Below, piece by piece: positions 62,294-64,000 of a stretch of 64,000 nucleotides of DNA. The position numbers were made by a program, and so were the translations under genes. How positions within the stretch are numbered: the first letter of the stretch is position 1; the number at the start of each line of letters is the position of its first letter. The stretch is from Undibacterium sp. Jales W-56 (lineage in GTDB: Bacteria; Pseudomonadota; Gammaproteobacteria; Burkholderiales; Burkholderiaceae_D): contig NZ_JAJLQW010000002.1 in the NCBI RefSeq assembly GCF_025548535.1, positions 558,001 to 622,000 on the forward strand. The letters are read 5' to 3'. The notes beneath the pieces were generated by a model, which saw only the letters and a program-made list of their open reading frames with translations, was not told the origin of the DNA and made no database searches.

Positions 62294-64000
62294 CTACTTT
62301 TCTAGCAAGCTATTTTCTGCGGCAAAATGCAATGCGACATCCAGTGCATCCATGAATTCATTGACCTTAATCGGCTTGGTTAGATAGCGGAAGAATCCCG
62401 CCTCCAGCCCTCTCTCAATATCGCGCGGCACGGCGTTTGCCGATAGCGCCATGATGGGGATATGACTGGTCAATGGATCGTCATGTAAAATTTTAAGAGC
62501 GCCGAATCCGCTTAATCCGGGCAAGTTGATATCCATCAAAATCACGTCTGGCAGGTATGCACGGGCTAAGCGGATACCAAGATGCGCATCAATCGCGGAC
62601 AACAGTTTTAAATCGCTGCGGCGCGCCACCAATTGCGCTACCAAGGCCAGATTGGCTGGATTGTCTTCGACATAGAGCAAGGTACGTTGAGCCGCGATAA
62701 CTCCATTATTCGAACGGTCCACACTATCTTCGACAATGTCCTTGCTGCTATCGGTGGTCAGCTCGGGGGCGTTACAGGCGGGTAACTCGACCCAAAATAC
62801 GCTGCCGATACCGACATTGCTTTCAACACCGATCACGCCGCCCATCAACTCGACCAGCTGCTTGGTCACGACCAGGCCAATGCCTGTACCCTCCTCGGCG
62901 CTAGTCTCTTGCCCCAAGCGATTAAAGGGCTGAAATAACTGCGCTAACTGGGTTGCGCTCAAACCAGCACCGGTATCCTGCACGCTGATACGTATACGCT
63001 TGTCGCCGCTCGCATTGCATTGAACAATCACGACGCCGCCATCCCGATTGTATTTAATCGCATTCGATAATAGATTGATGACGATTTGCTTGACCCTGGT
63101 TCTGTCCGCGTGTACGTAGAACAAATCATCGAACTGCGGAAACGTCATATGGATCCCGCGCTTTTGCGCTTGCGGCTCTATCATGGCCTGGCAGTCTTGC
63201 AATACTTCGGTCAGGGATATCGCCTCGTGCGACATCGTGACTTTGCCCGATTCAATCATGGCCAGATCGAGGATCTCATTAATCAGGCGCAGCAAATACC
63301 AGCCGGCTTGCAAGATTTGATCGATCGACAATTTTTGTGCCGAGGTCGGTGGCGGCGTCTCGGATGCCATCAATTGTGCAAAACCCAGCACCGCATTGAG
63401 CGGCGTGCGCAACTCGTGACTCATACTGGATAAGAATTCCGATTTGGCTAAATTGGCTTTTTCCGCAATGGCCTTGGCGTTCTCCAGTTCCACATTATTC
63501 TCTTGCAAAGCATGCTCAAATTGCTTGCGCTCCGTGACATCACGCGCAGCCGCAAATACACCTTGCAACTTACGATCACGATCATGAAACGTGGTGGCGT
63601 TATAGGACACCACCGTTTCTTTGCCGTCCTTGGCATGGGCGGTCAATTCATAATTTGTCACCTTGCCTTCACGCAGGACCCGGGTAATCGCGGCTTCGGC
63701 GCGGTCCGGATCGGTAAAATAATTTTTGAACGGCACCCCGATCAATTCGTCGCGCGTACAACCCGTCAAGGCCTCCATCTGCTGATTCACGTCGCTGATG
63801 ATGCCTTTGGGGTCGGTCGCTATCAAGGCATCAATATTCGATTCGATTAAAGAGCGGGTATAGAACTGCTGATCGCGCAGACGCTGGTCCAGCAAAGCCT
63901 GCTCGGCTTCGACTTGTTTGCGCGCCGTATTATCGGTACCGATCAACAGATAGCCGATCACCTTATCGGCTTCGTCACGCAAAGCCGTCACCGAAACGAT
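62294..64000 (-). CDS. Hybrid sensor histidine kinase/response regulator, 5' partial
   Basis: The frame is open to the window edge, so the N-terminus is missing; the GTG at 63991 is internal. The visible 568 codons hold the end of a PAS domain, a complete PAS/PAC domain (IDALIATDPKGIISDVN, VFAAARDVTERKQ), a HisKA domain with SMSHELRTPLNAV, an HATPase_c domain (NLLSNAIKYN, DTGAGLS, GTGIGLVV) and a C-terminal receiver (Asp in DVILMDINLP, Lys in YLTKPIKVNE). It is probably co-transcribed with the receiver-PAS gene 64 bp downstream and may act with the Hpt protein at 11.2-11.9 kb. Confidence 0.93.
   Translation of the reverse strand: MVSVTALRDEADKVIGYLLIGTDNTARKQVEAEQALLDQRLRDQQFYTRSLIESNIDALIATDPKGIISDVNQQMEALTGCTRDELIGVPFKNYFTDPDRAEAAITRVLREGKVTNYELTAHAKDGKETVVSYNATTFHDRDRKLQGVFAAARDVTERKQFEHALQENNVELENAKAIAEKANLAKSEFLSSMSHELRTPLNAVLGFAQLMASETPPPTSAQKLSIDQILQAGWYLLRLINEILDLAMIESGKVTMSHEAISLTEVLQDCQAMIEPQAQKRGIHMTFPQFDDLFYVHADRTRVKQIVINLLSNAIKYNRDGGVVIVQCNASGDKRIRISVQDTGAGLSATQLAQLFQPFNRLGQETSAEEGTGIGLVVTKQLVELMGGVIGVESNVGIGSVFWVELPACNAPELTTDSSKDIVEDSVDRSNNGVIAAQRTLLYVEDNPANLALVAQLVARRSDLKLLSAIDAHLGIRLARAYLPDVILMDINLPGLSGFGALKILHDDPLTSHIPIMALSANAVPRDIERGLEAGFFRYLTKPIKVNEFMDALDVALHFAAENSLLEK

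Overview
The window reads as chromosomal DNA of a betaproteobacterium, most likely Burkholderiales, family Oxalobacteraceae (an Undibacterium-like genome; inference). The reasons are the rpsF-priB-rpsR-rplI-dnaB order, orn beside an M48 peptidase with phhB and rsgA, a tandem glycine riboswitch before gcvT-gcvH-gcvP, and protein families common in that group (TAXI protein with a C-terminal membrane anchor, EI24, DUF2799, YXWGXW, DUF3309, DUF4398, sll1863-type). No phage, plasmid, CRISPR or autonomous insertion sequence is visible. Base composition is roughly balanced.

Layout. 1-9.4 kb: the 3' part of a beta-propeller sensor kinase, a membrane-anchored TAXI protein, a cinA-like/EI24/sterol-desaturase operon, a polysaccharide deacetylase overlapping a YncE-like beta-propeller gene, and an FKBP isomerase. 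9.9-15.1 kb: a receiver-kinase fusion convergent with an Hpt protein (a possible split phosphorelay), then orn divergent from the translationally coupled M48 peptidase-phhB-rsgA operon. 15.1-19.5 kb: a four-gene ABC export operon. 20-23.3 kb: a Tricorn-like S41 peptidase. 23.4-28.4 kb: the glycine cleavage operon. 28.5-33.4 kb: a repeat-built DUF2799 lipoprotein, a LytS/LytTR-type two-component system and a DUF922 putative zinc protease. 33.6-38.5 kb: DUF47-Pit phosphate uptake, dnaB and the S6 operon. 38.7-43.8 kb: lexA with its SOS box, manC, a small secreted protein and an M14 peptidase. 44-48.6 kb: small secreted proteins, one of them frameshifted, tRNA-His, PCuAC and dusA. 48.8-58.6 kb: a dense run of small envelope and stress proteins (glycine-zipper proteins, DUF3309, cardiolipin-synthase-like PLD, PAP2, His-tailed DMT transporter, DUF883, ferritin-like, OmpA/DUF4398). 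59-64 kb: AsmA, a receiver-PAS protein and a hybrid kinase that runs off the right edge.

Three diverged copies of a roughly 200-bp element with terminal inverted repeats and a conserved internal hairpin lie between genes near 19.8, 42.0 and 61.1 kb. They look like a non-autonomous, MITE-like family, and one copy abuts the stop codon of the M14 peptidase gene. Other unusual signals are a pentanucleotide tandem repeat that throws a secreted-protein gene out of frame inside its signal peptide, helically phased repeats in two upstream regions, a long perfect inverted repeat near 46.47 kb, and a U:U mismatch in the acceptor stem of tRNA-His. No single obviously new multi-gene system stands out. 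The repeat family, the frameshift locus and the 48.8-58.6 kb envelope cluster are the best candidates for follow-up.
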